DNA of 64,000 nt from Lysinibacillus sp. PLM2 (GTDB lineage Bacteria > Bacillota > Bacilli > Bacillales_A > Planococcaceae): positions 1,610,001 through 1,674,000 of the forward strand of contig AP025689.1 in the NCBI GenBank assembly GCA_023168345.1. Reading direction: 5' to 3'. Below the pieces are notes generated by a model. That model was not told the DNA's origin, did not search any database, and was given only the letters and a program-made list of their open reading frames with translations. The position numbers and the translations under genes were made by a program. This document shows, one piece after another, positions 37,435-46,404 of the stretch; positions within the stretch are counted from its first letter, which is position 1; the number at the start of each line of letters is the position of its first letter.

Positions 37435-38190
37435 ATGTATAAGCTTGATCACATTGTTCATTTTGTAGAAAGTCCTGATAAATTAATAGAACAAACGAAA
37501 AATATTGGACTTTATACAGTTCCTGGTGGAAAACATGATATGTGGGGGACATATAACTCCTTATGTTATTTTGGTCTTTCATACATAGAATATATCGGCA
37601 TTTTTGATGAACAGCTCTACTTACAGTCTGCCAAGGAACCATTTACTTTGCATGAAACCTATTTAAAAAGAAATAGAAAAAACGGTTTTAATCGAATTGC
37701 TCTTCGAACAAATACAATCGATGAAGATGCGAAAAGATTAAAAGCACTCGGTTTATCTGTATTTGGTCCACAGAATTTCTCAAGAACACGTCCTGATGGA
37801 TCAGTTGTAAAATGGAAATTACTTCATTTTGGATTCCAAGATCAAGATTTGGACTTGCCATTTCTAATAGAGTGGGAAGGTGAGGATCAAGAACGTTACG
37901 AAGAATTATTACAGCTAGATACAATTAAAAAACATCCGCTTGGAAATTTAAAAATAAAAGAAATTGTATTTTCAGTACCAAATTTAAAAATCGCTGAGAA
38001 ATGGGCGAGGTTATTTGAATATAAAGTTGAGAAAAGTGACACTTTCATTAAGTTAATAGCTACTGAATACGAATTGACCTTTTATAAAAAAGATAATTCA
38101 CCTTCAGAAATAAGTCATGTAACAATTTCAGGTTCAACTGAAGAGAAAGAAATTGTAATCGAAAATGGAAAATATATCTTTGTAAAATAA
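37435..38190 (+). CDS. VOC-superfamily (glyoxalase-like) protein
   Basis: A 251-aa protein beginning YKLDHIVHFV, the typical first strand of a vicinal oxygen chelate domain with the metal-ligand histidine, then GGKHDMWGTYNSLCYFG and EYIGIFDE. A weaker second half (LKIKEIVFSVPNL) looks like a duplicated domain. Several Bacillales proteins of this build are of unknown function. The frame opens at 37384, inside the previous gene; with AAAAGGGGG at about 37417-37425, the ATG at 37435 (or 37429) is better. Confidence 0.75.
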   Translation: MYKLDHIVHFVESPDKLIEQTKNIGLYTVPGGKHDMWGTYNSLCYFGLSYIEYIGIFDEQLYLQSAKEPFTLHETYLKRNRKNGFNRIALRTNTIDEDAKRLKALGLSVFGPQNFSRTRPDGSVVKWKLLHFGFQDQDLDLPFLIEWEGEDQERYEELLQLDTIKKHPLGNLKIKEIVFSVPNLKIAEKWARLFEYKVEKSDTFIKLIATEYELTFYKKDNSPSEISHVTISGSTEEKEIVIENGKYIFVK

Positions 38191-38220
38191 AGCTCATCCT
38201 TAAGGGAGGAGTTTTTTTAT
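38191..38220 (+). terminator. Terminator after the VOC gene
   Basis: A short stem, CTCATCC with GGGAGGAG (imperfect), followed by seven T residues. It also overlaps the end of the minus-strand cold shock gene. Confidence 0.5.
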
Positions 38221-38417
38221 ATTTTCGTCACATTTGTTGCTTGTGGACCACGATTTCCTTCTACGATTAAAAAAGACACTTCTTGCCCATCTTCTAATGT
38301 ACGAAATCCTTCTCCCATAATCCCTGTAAAATGCACAAATACCTCCTGCCCATCATTACTCTCAATAAAACCGTATCCTTTGTCATTACTGAACCACTTA
38401 ACCCTTCCTTGATGCAT
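38217..38417 (-). CDS. Cold shock protein (CspA family)
   Basis: A 66-aa single-stranded nucleic acid binding protein with both RNA-binding motifs: KGYGFIE (RNP1) and VFVHF (RNP2). It begins [14 protein letters not shown]. The frame is open up to 38471, but GAGGG a few bases before the ATG at 38417 and the conserved family start settle it. Length is typical. Confidence 0.92.
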   Translation of the reverse strand: MHQGRVKWFSNDKGYGFIESNDGQEVFVHFTGIMGEGFRTLEDGQEVSFLIVEGNRGPQATNVTKI

Positions 38418-38680
38418 GTTAACATCCCTCTCTCTTAAATGATACGTATTATTATACAATAAATTTACCATTTAATACTATCTAATGGCGATTTCCATGC
38501 AAACTTTTTCTATAATATTTAAGCTTCATTGATAATCATATACATCAACGAAATGAATTAAACCTATATCCAAGAAAAACAATCAGGTTGTGCTAAAAAA
38601 TATAAAGAAGATTAGATGGAGTTGTTACATTTTATTCGAAAATGAATATATAAAAGCAATCACAACTATTAATAAACTTA

Positions 38681-39253
38681 TTATTCAATTACCGTAAAGA
38701 TAATTGACGTTTCAAGGTTTATTTTATCACCGGTAATATCTTCACCAACAGCGAAATCTGTTCTTCCTTTAATTTCATATTGACCAGGTGGGAATTCTCC
38801 TTTTCCCATTTTCATAAGTACATCATCATTATATGGATTCCCAGGAGCCCCTTCAAAATAACTGCCTCCTGTAAAACTGTATTGTTCCACATACGGTTCA
38901 TTTTTTAATAGTTGTGTAATGATGAGAGGTTCATTCATTGCTGCCTCAAATTGGTAGTCTTCAGTTAAGTTTGTTGTAAATAACCAAATTGGGGAGGCGG
39001 CATGTGCGATTTTTAATGTTTCTTCATCCCCCTTGTAAGTAAGTTCAGCTTTAATCTCTAGAGGCTCTCCGACTTGGTATATAGGCTTTTTGCTTGTTAG
39101 TTTAAATAGAAAATCGTCACTTTCGGCAGTTGATTCTACGATATTCTCATATTCGTACTTTTCTGATGGTACACTATTTCCATTCGTTTTAGTACCACAG
39201 CCCGAAAGAATTACGACAAAAATGAGGACACTAAATAACCATTTACTTTTCAT
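38681..39253 (-). CDS. Predicted lipoprotein of unknown function
   Basis: A 190-aa protein with a lipoprotein signal: basic MKSK, hydrophobic core, and the lipobox ILSGC with Cys at about residue 19. The mature part is low-complexity at first and then beta-rich (KKPIYQVGEPLEIKAELTY), like immunoglobulin-type domains of Bacillus envelope proteins. I do not recognise a family. It stands alone; the 260 bp downstream toward the cold shock gene contain nothing I can support. Confidence 0.7.
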   Translation of the reverse strand: MKSKWLFSVLIFVVILSGCGTKTNGNSVPSEKYEYENIVESTAESDDFLFKLTSKKPIYQVGEPLEIKAELTYKGDEETLKIAHAASPIWLFTTNLTEDYQFEAAMNEPLIITQLLKNEPYVEQYSFTGGSYFEGAPGNPYNDDVLMKMGKGEFPPGQYEIKGRTDFAVGEDITGDKINLETSIIFTVIE

Positions 39254-39385
39254 TTTACATCATCTCCTTTCTCCATTAGACGTGATGAATGATTATATCG
39301 TTACAAATTTTCCATTTACCTTACAATAATAAAAGCTTGTGATTTTTCTAATCAACAAGCCTAAGGAACAAAAATGAAAAATTAT

Positions 39386-39784
39386 CTATTTCTTTTTCTT
39401 TTTTTCAATAAAAAAGTTATCAAGTGCAAGGAATTTACTTCCTGCAACTAATAAATATAAAGACATTGTGATTAGCAAAACATCAATTTCATATCCCTGT
39501 AAAAATCCTAAAGGGAACTTTGCATAAGTAATTGCACCAATCATAATGAAAATAAATACTGTTGCAATAAATCTAGTTGTAATACCAAAAATCATAAATA
39601 AACCACCAATGACTTCAAAAAATATGACAGCGATTGCAACATAGTCCGCATATGGAATGTTGTAGTTAATAAATCGATCCTGAATTACCCCAACTCCTTC
39701 CTGATATTTAGCTAGTCCATGTAATAGGAAGGTTACCCCTAGTACTACACGTATAAGAAATCCACCAAATTCGTTATTTTTCAG
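39386..39784 (-). CDS. DoxX-family membrane protein with probable CTG start
   Basis: The reading frame encodes 132 residues with four hydrophobic segments typical of DoxX proteins: FGGFLIRVVLGVTFLLHGLA, VAIAVIFFEVIGGLFMIFG, a third around FIFIMIGAI and the last around YLLVAGS. The first in-frame ATG (39595) would remove the first half. Upstream, between a TGA and the conserved part, the only codons are AAG GGG ATA ATT CTG; AAAGGGG sits 5 bp before the CTG at 39784, so CTG (or ATT) is the probable start. The C-terminus ends in a run of lysines. Function is not known for this subfamily. Confidence 0.78.
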   Translation of the reverse strand: MKNNEFGGFLIRVVLGVTFLLHGLAKYQEGVGVIQDRFINYNIPYADYVAIAVIFFEVIGGLFMIFGITTRFIATVFIFIMIGAITYAKFPLGFLQGYEIDVLLITMSLYLLVAGSKFLALDNFFIEKKKKK

Positions 39785-39889
39785 AATTATCCCCTTTCAT
39801 TTTTCACTCTTAAAACTAGTTTATTAATGCCAGTCCAACTATAATACAAATAAAAGAAGTTTCTTTTTTGAAAGGACAAGTGAGAAATA

Positions 39890-40519
39890 TTGGATATTAT
39901 TAATCAATTAAAAGAAAAGGTAGAGAACATATACAATCAATACGATGCTAGTCATGATTTTGCCCATATTGAACGTGTAATACAAAATGCTGAAGCGATT
40001 CTAGAAAGTGAACCTACTGCTGATAGAGAAACAGTGCTAGTAGCTGTTTTGTTACATGATGTTAGTGATAAAAAATATACGGATAATAAAAATTTAGAAA
40101 ATCAGCTGTTAGATGAGCTTCCTTTAACGTTAGAACAACAGCAACAAATTCGTGAAATAATTGAAAGTGTGTCCTTTAACGGGGGAAACGAAAAACCTGC
40201 AAAAACATTGGAGGCAAAAATTGTAAGAGATGCGGATAGACTGGATGCCATCGGAGCAATCGGCATTGCGCGGACTTTTGCTTATGGCGGAGCTAAAGGA
40301 AGAAAACTATATGATGATGCAGAAGAAGCACGAATGGAAATGACAGAGGAAGAATATAGAAGTAAAAATACAGCTTCTGTTACTCATTTTTATGAAAAAC
40401 TATTATTATTAAAAGATTTGATGACAACTGAAAAAGGAAAGCAAATGGCTGAAGAAAGACATGCTTTTATGTTATCCTTTTTACAACAGCTTAAAAAGGA
40501 AAGAGAAGGAATCTCATGA
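39890..40519 (+). CDS. ypgQ: HD-domain phosphohydrolase YpgQ
   Basis: A 209-aa HD-superfamily metal-dependent phosphohydrolase. Metal ligands are visible as H in YDASHDFAHIERV, HD in LLHDVSDKKY, and D in IVRDADRLDAIGAIG. B. subtilis YpgQ (about 205 aa) has a pyrophosphohydrolase activity on nucleotides. The start is TTG at 39890. Its stop overlaps the ATG of the ABC-F gene (ATGA), so they are translated together; ypgR follows, as in B. subtilis. Confidence 0.85.
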   Translation: MDIINQLKEKVENIYNQYDASHDFAHIERVIQNAEAILESEPTADRETVLVAVLLHDVSDKKYTDNKNLENQLLDELPLTLEQQQQIREIIESVSFNGGNEKPAKTLEAKIVRDADRLDAIGAIGIARTFAYGGAKGRKLYDDAEEARMEMTEEEYRSKNTASVTHFYEKLLLLKDLMTTEKGKQMAEERHAFMLSFLQQLKKEREGIS

Positions 40520-42402
40520 GTCATTTAATTGTTTCAAATTTAACGAAAACAGTAGGCGATAAAACGCTCTTTAAAAATATAGAATTTACGATTTACGAAG
40601 GAGAACGCGCTGGTCTTATTGGTATTAATGGGACAGGTAAGTCCACATTACTCTCCATATTAGCGGGAGTTCAAGATGCTGATATCATTAATATGGACCA
40701 TCCGAATAAATACAGTATCGCATATTTACCTCAAGAGCCAACATTCACAGAAGGAGAAACGGTTTTACAGGCTGTTTTCTCGGGTAATTCACCAATATTA
40801 AAATTAAATCGCGAATATGAGGATACGGTCGTCCAATTATCAAATAACCCTAGTTCGGAAGATTTGCAAAATAAGCTTTTTCGATTACAACAACAAATGG
40901 ATATGGAAAAGGCATGGGATATCAATGCCCTTGCAAAGTCGTCTTTAACCAAGCTTGGTATTGATATGTATGATGAAATCGTTTCGAATTTGTCGGGGGG
41001 GCAACAAAAACGTGTAGCCTTAGCAAAAGTATTAATCGAGCCAGCTGATTTATATTTATTGGATGAGCCTACAAACCATCTTGATGTCCAATCAACAGAA
41101 TGGTTGCAGGAAATGGTTACACGCTTACGTGGTGCGGTTATTTTCATTACCCATGATCGATACTTTTTAGATGAAGTATCAACGCATATATATGAGCTTG
41201 CAGATCAAACATTGTACCGACATGTTGGGAATTACGCCGATTATCTAGAAGCACGAGCAATTCGTGAAGAAATGCATGCAGCCACGCAAGATAAATTACG
41301 GAATCGATACCGTTCAGAGTTAAAATGGATTCGTCGTGGTGCTAAAGCACGTACAACAAAGCAAAAAGCAAGAATTCAACGTTTTGAAGAGTTAGATACT
41401 AAAATTGAACGTGGAACTAACGATTCTAATTTAGAAATGTCCCTTGCAACTACTCGGTTAGGAAAGAAAGTATTAGAAGGTGAAAAACTTTCTAAAGCCT
41501 ATGGCGAACGTGTCATTATAAAGGACTTTAACTTTTTACTTCAGCAAGGTGATCGTATTGGCATTATAGGTGCAAACGGTTATGGTAAGTCAACTTTATT
41601 GAATATCCTTGCGGGTGAACTCCAGCCGGATTTTGGTGAGGTTATTGTTGGCGCAACAGTAAAAAGAGCACATTTTAAACAAGTGCTACCTGTAATGAAT
41701 GAAAATCAAAGAATGATAGAGTATATTCGTGAAGCATCCAATGATATTACCGATGCGGAGGGAACTCGATATTCAGCTGCTCAAATGTTAGAGCGATTTC
41801 TATTTCCATTACATACACATGGAACGCAGATTGGAAAATTATCAGGCGGGGAAAGAAAAAGACTTCATTTGCTAAAATTGTTAATGGAGCAACCGAATGT
41901 GTTGTTATTGGATGAGCCTACCAATGATTTAGATATTGAAACTTTGGGTGTATTGGAAGATTTCATTGAGCATTTCCCTGGGGTAGTGCTAACCATTTCC
42001 CACGATCGTTTCTTTTTAGATCGAATTGCTAAAAAATTGTGGATTTTAGATGGGCAAGGCAATGTGGATGAAAGCCTAGAGGTATATAGTGATTATTTAG
42101 AAAAACAAAATCTCCTTCAAAAAGATGAGATAAAAGAAGAAAAAATAGAAAAACCAAAACAACAAAAAGTAAAAAATGATAAGAAAAAATTGTCTTTTAA
42201 AGAGCAAAAGGAATGGGAAACAATAAGTGATTCCATTGCTCAAGTAGAAAATGAAATAATGTTAACAGAAGAAGGAATAGCAAATGCAGGTTCTGACTAC
42301 ACAAAATTACAGCAACTAACAGAAAAGCTCGATCAATTAAATAAAGAATACGAAAGATTGATTGAAAGATGGTCATACCTTGAAGATATCGTAAAAGGAT
42401 AG
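40516..42402 (+). CDS. yfmR: ABC-F ATPase, YfmR/Uup type
   Basis: A 628-aa soluble ABC-F protein with two ATPase domains: GINGTGKST with LSGGQQKR and LLDEPTNHLD in the first, GANGYGKST with LSGGERKR and LLDEPTNDLD in the second. The linker between them is basic (RRGAKARTTKQKAR), as in ribosome-binding ABC-F proteins, and the C-terminal 90 residues form a charged coiled coil typical of YfmR and Uup. In B. subtilis YfmR helps stalled ribosomes, overlapping with EF-P. Overlaps ypgQ by 4 bp. Confidence 0.88.
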   Translation: MSHLIVSNLTKTVGDKTLFKNIEFTIYEGERAGLIGINGTGKSTLLSILAGVQDADIINMDHPNKYSIAYLPQEPTFTEGETVLQAVFSGNSPILKLNREYEDTVVQLSNNPSSEDLQNKLFRLQQQMDMEKAWDINALAKSSLTKLGIDMYDEIVSNLSGGQQKRVALAKVLIEPADLYLLDEPTNHLDVQSTEWLQEMVTRLRGAVIFITHDRYFLDEVSTHIYELADQTLYRHVGNYADYLEARAIREEMHAATQDKLRNRYRSELKWIRRGAKARTTKQKARIQRFEELDTKIERGTNDSNLEMSLATTRLGKKVLEGEKLSKAYGERVIIKDFNFLLQQGDRIGIIGANGYGKSTLLNILAGELQPDFGEVIVGATVKRAHFKQVLPVMNENQRMIEYIREASNDITDAEGTRYSAAQMLERFLFPLHTHGTQIGKLSGGERKRLHLLKLLMEQPNVLLLDEPTNDLDIETLGVLEDFIEHFPGVVLTISHDRFFLDRIAKKLWILDGQGNVDESLEVYSDYLEKQNLLQKDEIKEEKIEKPKQQKVKNDKKKLSFKEQKEWETISDSIAQVENEIMLTEEGIANAGSDYTKLQQLTEKLDQLNKEYERLIERWSYLEDIVKG

Positions 42403-42413
42403 GAGAGATGTAA

Positions 42414-43526
42414 ATGAAAATCGTAACAGTTGAACCAACCCCAAGTCCTAACTCTATGAAAGTTGTCATTGATGAGGAGTTACCCTTTGGAAAAAGCTAT
42501 AATTATACTAAAGAAAATGTGGCAGAAGCTCCTTCAGAAATACAGGCAATTTTAAATGTTGAAGGTGTAAAGGGCGTTTATCATGTAGCAGATTTCTTGG
42601 CTGTAGAACGAAATGCAAAGTATAATTGGGAAACAATTTTATCAAGTATTCGCAACGCACTAGGCGAAAAAAGTGACAACGTAGAACAATCGGAACAAGC
42701 GGTAGAACATTATGGAGAAGTATTTGTCCATGTTCAAATGTTCAGAGGAATACCACTTCAAATTAAAGTGTTTGATTCTTCCTCTGAGCATCGAATTTCA
42801 ACAGGCGAACGTTTTGCACAAGCGTTCCAATCGGTTGAAATTGATAAAATGGATGATAATTACTTACTAGAACGCAAATGGGTTGACTTTGGTGTACGCT
42901 ACGGTGAAAAAGAGGATATTGCACAAAATGTGTTAAAGGAAATTGATGCAACATATCCATCAGATCGGATAGAAAAATTAGTAGAAGCTGCAAATTCAAA
43001 AAACACGGTAACTGTCGAGCGTAAGAAAATAACACTTGAACAGTTTGAAAATGAGGATGATTGGCAAAAACGCTATCAAATGCTAGATCAAATACCAGAT
43101 CCTGAAGTTGAAGATTTACCTCTTCTTGAAAAAGCTTTAGAGGACGATCAAATGTCAATTCGTCGTTTAGCAACCGTATATTTGGGTATGATTGAAGATC
43201 TTGCTGTTGTGCCTGCTCTTTCTCAAGCTTTAAAAGATAAAAGTGCTGCTGTAAGAAGAACAGCAGGAGACTGTATGAGTGATTTAGGACTTGTCGAATT
43301 TGAACCAGCTATGATTGAAGCGCTTAAGGATAAAAATAAACTTGTTCGTTGGCGCGCGGCGATGTATTTATATGAAACAGGTACAGAAAAATGTTTAAAT
43401 GCATTGCATGAGGCCGAGAATGATCCGGAATTTGAAGTAAAGCTTCAAGTTAAAATGGCGATTGCACGTATTGAACAAGGTGAAGAAGCAAAAGGCTCTG
43501 TTTGGAAACAAATGACGGATAGATAA
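42414..43526 (+). CDS. ypgR: YpgR/CvfC: Nfu-N plus HEAT-repeat protein
   Basis: A 370-aa protein with an N-terminal Nfu/NifU scaffold-N-like domain (EPTPSPNSMKVVIDEELPFG, about 7-90) and a C-terminal series of HEAT-like helical repeats (for example SIRRLATVYLGMIEDLAVVP and AVRRTAGDCMSDLG). This combination matches B. subtilis YpgR and Staphylococcus CvfC, called conserved virulence factor C. Its molecular role is not settled. It starts 11 bp after yfmR and is followed by a strong terminator. Confidence 0.88.
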   Translation: MKIVTVEPTPSPNSMKVVIDEELPFGKSYNYTKENVAEAPSEIQAILNVEGVKGVYHVADFLAVERNAKYNWETILSSIRNALGEKSDNVEQSEQAVEHYGEVFVHVQMFRGIPLQIKVFDSSSEHRISTGERFAQAFQSVEIDKMDDNYLLERKWVDFGVRYGEKEDIAQNVLKEIDATYPSDRIEKLVEAANSKNTVTVERKKITLEQFENEDDWQKRYQMLDQIPDPEVEDLPLLEKALEDDQMSIRRLATVYLGMIEDLAVVPALSQALKDKSAAVRRTAGDCMSDLGLVEFEPAMIEALKDKNKLVRWRAAMYLYETGTEKCLNALHEAENDPEFEVKLQVKMAIARIEQGEEAKGSVWKQMTDR

Positions 43527-43532
43527 TAAAGT

Positions 43533-43570
43533 AAAAAACCAGCGAAAGATTGACTTCGCTGGTTTTTTAT
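43533..43570. terminator. Bidirectional terminator between ypgR and EamA gene
   Basis: AAAACCAGCGAA pairs with TTCGCTGGTTTT over an 8-base loop, with A and T runs on either side. Confidence 0.85.
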
Positions 43571-44469
43571 GAGACGATTTTTTCTTTATTTTCAATAGGA
43601 AGGGCAACATCTTTTTTTGGCTTAAAGATAGTGAAAACAATTCCACCGAATATAAGGACGATCCCTAATGATTGGAAAAGGGTTGGTCTAAAATTCAAAA
43701 TTAATGTATCTAATAAAATTGCAACTACTGGATCTACAAAAACAAGAACTGAAACAATGATTGTTGAAAGATTTCTAATACTATCAAAAAATAAATAATA
43801 AACAAAGCCAGTATGAATTATGCCTGTTCCTAAAATATAAAGCCAATTCGTTGTTGTCAAACCATTGAATACACCAAACTGACAAAATGGAAGTAACATA
43901 ATTATTCCAACAATTGTTTGTAAAAAGGTTGTTGCATAGGGAGATAAGTTATTAAGTGTTTTACTGGTAAACATCGTTAATGCGTAACATACGGCAGATA
44001 GTAAAGCCCACACAAAGCCAGAATTAATAAATTGATCGATAGAATGGAATTTATCAATACCCACAATCAAAATACTACCGATAAAGCAGATAACTGTTGC
44101 AAGAACACCACTCGCGGTCATTTTTTCTCTTAAGAATAAGGTACCTAAAATTAATACAAAAATAGGGGCTAAATTATAAATGGATATGGCAATAGAAATA
44201 GACATTTCCTCAAAAGCTTTAAATAAAAATACCCAATTTAATACGAGAAATACTCCGCATAATAAAGTTTGCAAAACTTCTTTTTTATTCCACTTTTCTG
44301 TTTTATGTCCACCTGTTAAATACCATAGTCCACCTAAAAACATAGTGGCAAAAATACATCGTACAAATACTAGTTCAAGAGCTGGAATACCACTATTGGT
44401 AGAAAAAAATCCAACAGAACCAAAAATGGCCATAGAAATCGTTAATTTAATCATAGAAGATATATTCAT
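43567..44469 (-). CDS. EamA/DMT-family transporter
   Basis: A 300-aa membrane protein with about ten hydrophobic segments in two EamA repeats (first half ends LFLREKMTASGVLA, second half contains FVDPVVAILLDTLIL). The substrate is unknown. It is a distant relative of the transporter at 34.2 kb and has no regulator gene beside it. The GAGG ribosome binding site is 9 bp before the ATG. Confidence 0.85.
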   Translation of the reverse strand: MNISSMIKLTISMAIFGSVGFFSTNSGIPALELVFVRCIFATMFLGGLWYLTGGHKTEKWNKKEVLQTLLCGVFLVLNWVFLFKAFEEMSISIAISIYNLAPIFVLILGTLFLREKMTASGVLATVICFIGSILIVGIDKFHSIDQFINSGFVWALLSAVCYALTMFTSKTLNNLSPYATTFLQTIVGIIMLLPFCQFGVFNGLTTTNWLYILGTGIIHTGFVYYLFFDSIRNLSTIIVSVLVFVDPVVAILLDTLILNFRPTLFQSLGIVLIFGGIVFTIFKPKKDVALPIENKEKIVS

Positions 44470-44499
44470 GAGTTACGCCTCTTTCAAAAGTTGAATATA

Positions 44500-44533
44500 A
44501 GAAAACCTCGCATGGAGTTTATACGAGGTTTAA
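44500..44533 (-). terminator. Terminator after the small membrane-anchored protein gene
   Basis: AAACCTCG and CGAGGTTT form a stem; read on the minus strand it follows the 44562 gene and is followed by T residues. Confidence 0.65.
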
Positions 44534-44561
44534 GTTAAAGAACTTCATTATTTGAATAATG

Positions 44562-44960
44562 TTAATCTGAAATAACATTATTTAAAAAAGTATCTCGTTG
44601 TTCTTCAGATTGTAGTTCACTATCTAATAAAAGTACGCCCATTTGAAAACCTGATTGTTCATTTTCGACAATAAATTGAAGGTTTACTTCTTTTGAAGAG
44701 TTATCTTGTGGACAGCTTCCTTTAAATTCAACGACATGTTGATTTTTCTGTGTTTGGAAATACACCCATTTTCCTTCTTCACAATAATTTTCAAAGGCTG
44801 ACGCTAACGTTTCTTCAGTTTCGTTATATTTTATTTCTTTTATATAAGATATGTATTCATTATCTGTAATCTCATCTTTCGGTCCGTAAAAAAACCAGAA
44901 AATTACGATAATTATAATTGGCACTAACCACAATATAGTTCTTTTTGATACATTTTGCAT
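44562..44960 (-). CDS. Membrane-anchored protein of unknown function
   Basis: A 132-aa protein with a basic start (MQNVSKRT), one transmembrane segment (ILWLVPIIIIVIFWFFY) and an acidic extracellular or cytoplasmic domain of about 105 residues containing two cysteines (ENYCEEGKWVYFQ and FKGSCPQDN) that could pair. I do not recognise a family. The frame opens 5 codons earlier at a TTG; GGGGGTG before the ATG at 44960 supports the shorter form. Confidence 0.65.
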   Translation of the reverse strand: MQNVSKRTILWLVPIIIIVIFWFFYGPKDEITDNEYISYIKEIKYNETEETLASAFENYCEEGKWVYFQTQKNQHVVEFKGSCPQDNSSKEVNLQFIVENEQSGFQMGVLLLDSELQSEEQRDTFLNNVISD

Positions 44961-45191
44961 CACATTCACCCCCAAAAACTAGTAAATTTATTATATCAAC
45001 ATATGTTGTATTTTGCTAGAAATTGTTGAAAATATCCTCTTTTCAGTAAGGAAAACCGCTAATAATAGAGATTTTAAGCTATTGAAAATTGAATTTTCTT
45101 CTATTTAAACTCTATCATTTATTATTTTTGAGATTTTTACATTTGTGTGCTTTTATATATATACTAGTGTAGTAGAAGGAGGGAATGGCTT

Positions 45192-46181
45192 ATGAAAAAG
45201 GCATTATTAATCGCAGAGAAGCCATCTCTTATGCGTGATATACAAAAGGTTTATAAATCGATGCAGCTACCTTATAAAGTTGATTTTGCATCATTTGTTG
45301 GACATGTTGTGGAATTAAAAGAACCCCATGAGTACAATCCTAAGTGGAAAAAATGGGATCTTCAGCTATTACCAATGATTCCTGATAAATACGAATTTCG
45401 AATTAAAAGATCGGCTTACAAAGTGTATAAAGATATTGAACAAATGATTAAGACGAACCAATACGATTTTATAATTAATGCATGTGATGCTGGGATGGAA
45501 GGAGAAAACATTTTTTATTCTTTCTATAAAAAGGTAGGCTGTAGATTACCTGTCAAACGTTTTTGGACTTCCCAAACAACAGATCGTGCCATAAGAGATG
45601 CGTTTAACAATTTAATTGACGAAAACAACGTTCTAATTAAAAACTTAAGAAATGCAGCTATGTATCGAACGGTATTTGATTGGCTAATTGGATTAAATTT
45701 AACGAGAGCAGCAACAGTAAAATCAGGTAGAGTTATAAAAGTTGGTCGTGTGATGACGCCAACCTTAGCGATTGTTGTAAAAAGGGAACTGGAAATACAA
45801 CAATTTAAGCCAGTCCCGTACTTTCAAATTGAAATTGAGCTTGATGGTTTTAAAGCCCTTTGGATTCATCCAAAAACCCATGAGACGAAAATTCCAACAA
45901 TGGAATTGGCTGAACAGATTCAATCAAAGATACTATCTGATGCAAAAGTATTAGATATAAAAACAGAGCGAAAATCATTTTATGCTCCACCGCTGCATTC
46001 ACTATTGGAACTTCAAAAGGAAGCAAATAAATTTTATGGATTTACCTCATCAGAAACGTTGAAAATTGCCCAAAGTTTATATGAAAAGAAGCTAATTACA
46101 TATCCAAGAACATTATATATAAAAAAACATATGGACATAATTACTTGGTTAAGAAATAAGTTGATTTATAGCGATTTGTGA
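45192..46181 (+). pseudogene. topB: Resident topB, truncated just after the active-site motif
   Basis: The frame encodes residues 1-307 of a type IA topoisomerase III: TOPRIM domain (LLIAEKPSLMRDI, INACDAGMEGENIF), then GLNLTRAATV and VGRVMTPTLAIVV, up to the catalytic tyrosine in LITYPRT (Tyr304, codon at 46101). After Thr307 (46112) the similarity stops and 22 unrelated residues lead to TGA. The missing half (about 400 residues with the rest of the gate domains) is not found to the right in the window. Its ribosome binding site (AGAAGGAGGG) and start are intact. The break coincides with the start of the mobile region, so it is read as an insertion into topB. Confidence 0.85.
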
Positions 46182-46221
46182 TGTGTCCATCTGTTGTGGA
46201 CATAAATGAAAGTGGACATAA
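46132..46221. repeat. TGGACATAA repeats at the element's left end
   Basis: The exact 9-mer TGGACATAA occurs at 46132-46140, 46197-46205 and 46213-46221, and an inverted partial copy TGTCCAT at 46184-46190. TGTCCA and the second TGGACA form an inverted repeat with a 7-bp centre. Clustered direct and inverted short repeats next to an element end are what recombinase or accessory-protein binding sites look like; the role is inferred. Confidence 0.7.
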
Positions 46222-46404
46222 TGAAATAATTACTATTGAAAATAGTATCTTTTATTAAAATGTCTTAGAATATCATATAGATTTTTCAGCTAAACCCCGA
46301 ATACCATAATAATATTCGGGGTTCGTTTATTTCACATGCTAATACTTAGAAAAATCTCACAATAGCACTTAAATCTAAGGACACCTTGGTAACATTATGG
46401 TCCG
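46222..46404. other. Non-coding end region of the element
   Basis: About 180 bp of AT-rich sequence between the repeats and the end of the minus-strand topB. AACCCCGAATA and TATTCGGGGTT (about 46294-46324) form a stem followed by T-rich sequence, possibly a terminator for one or both flanking genes. Confidence 0.45.
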
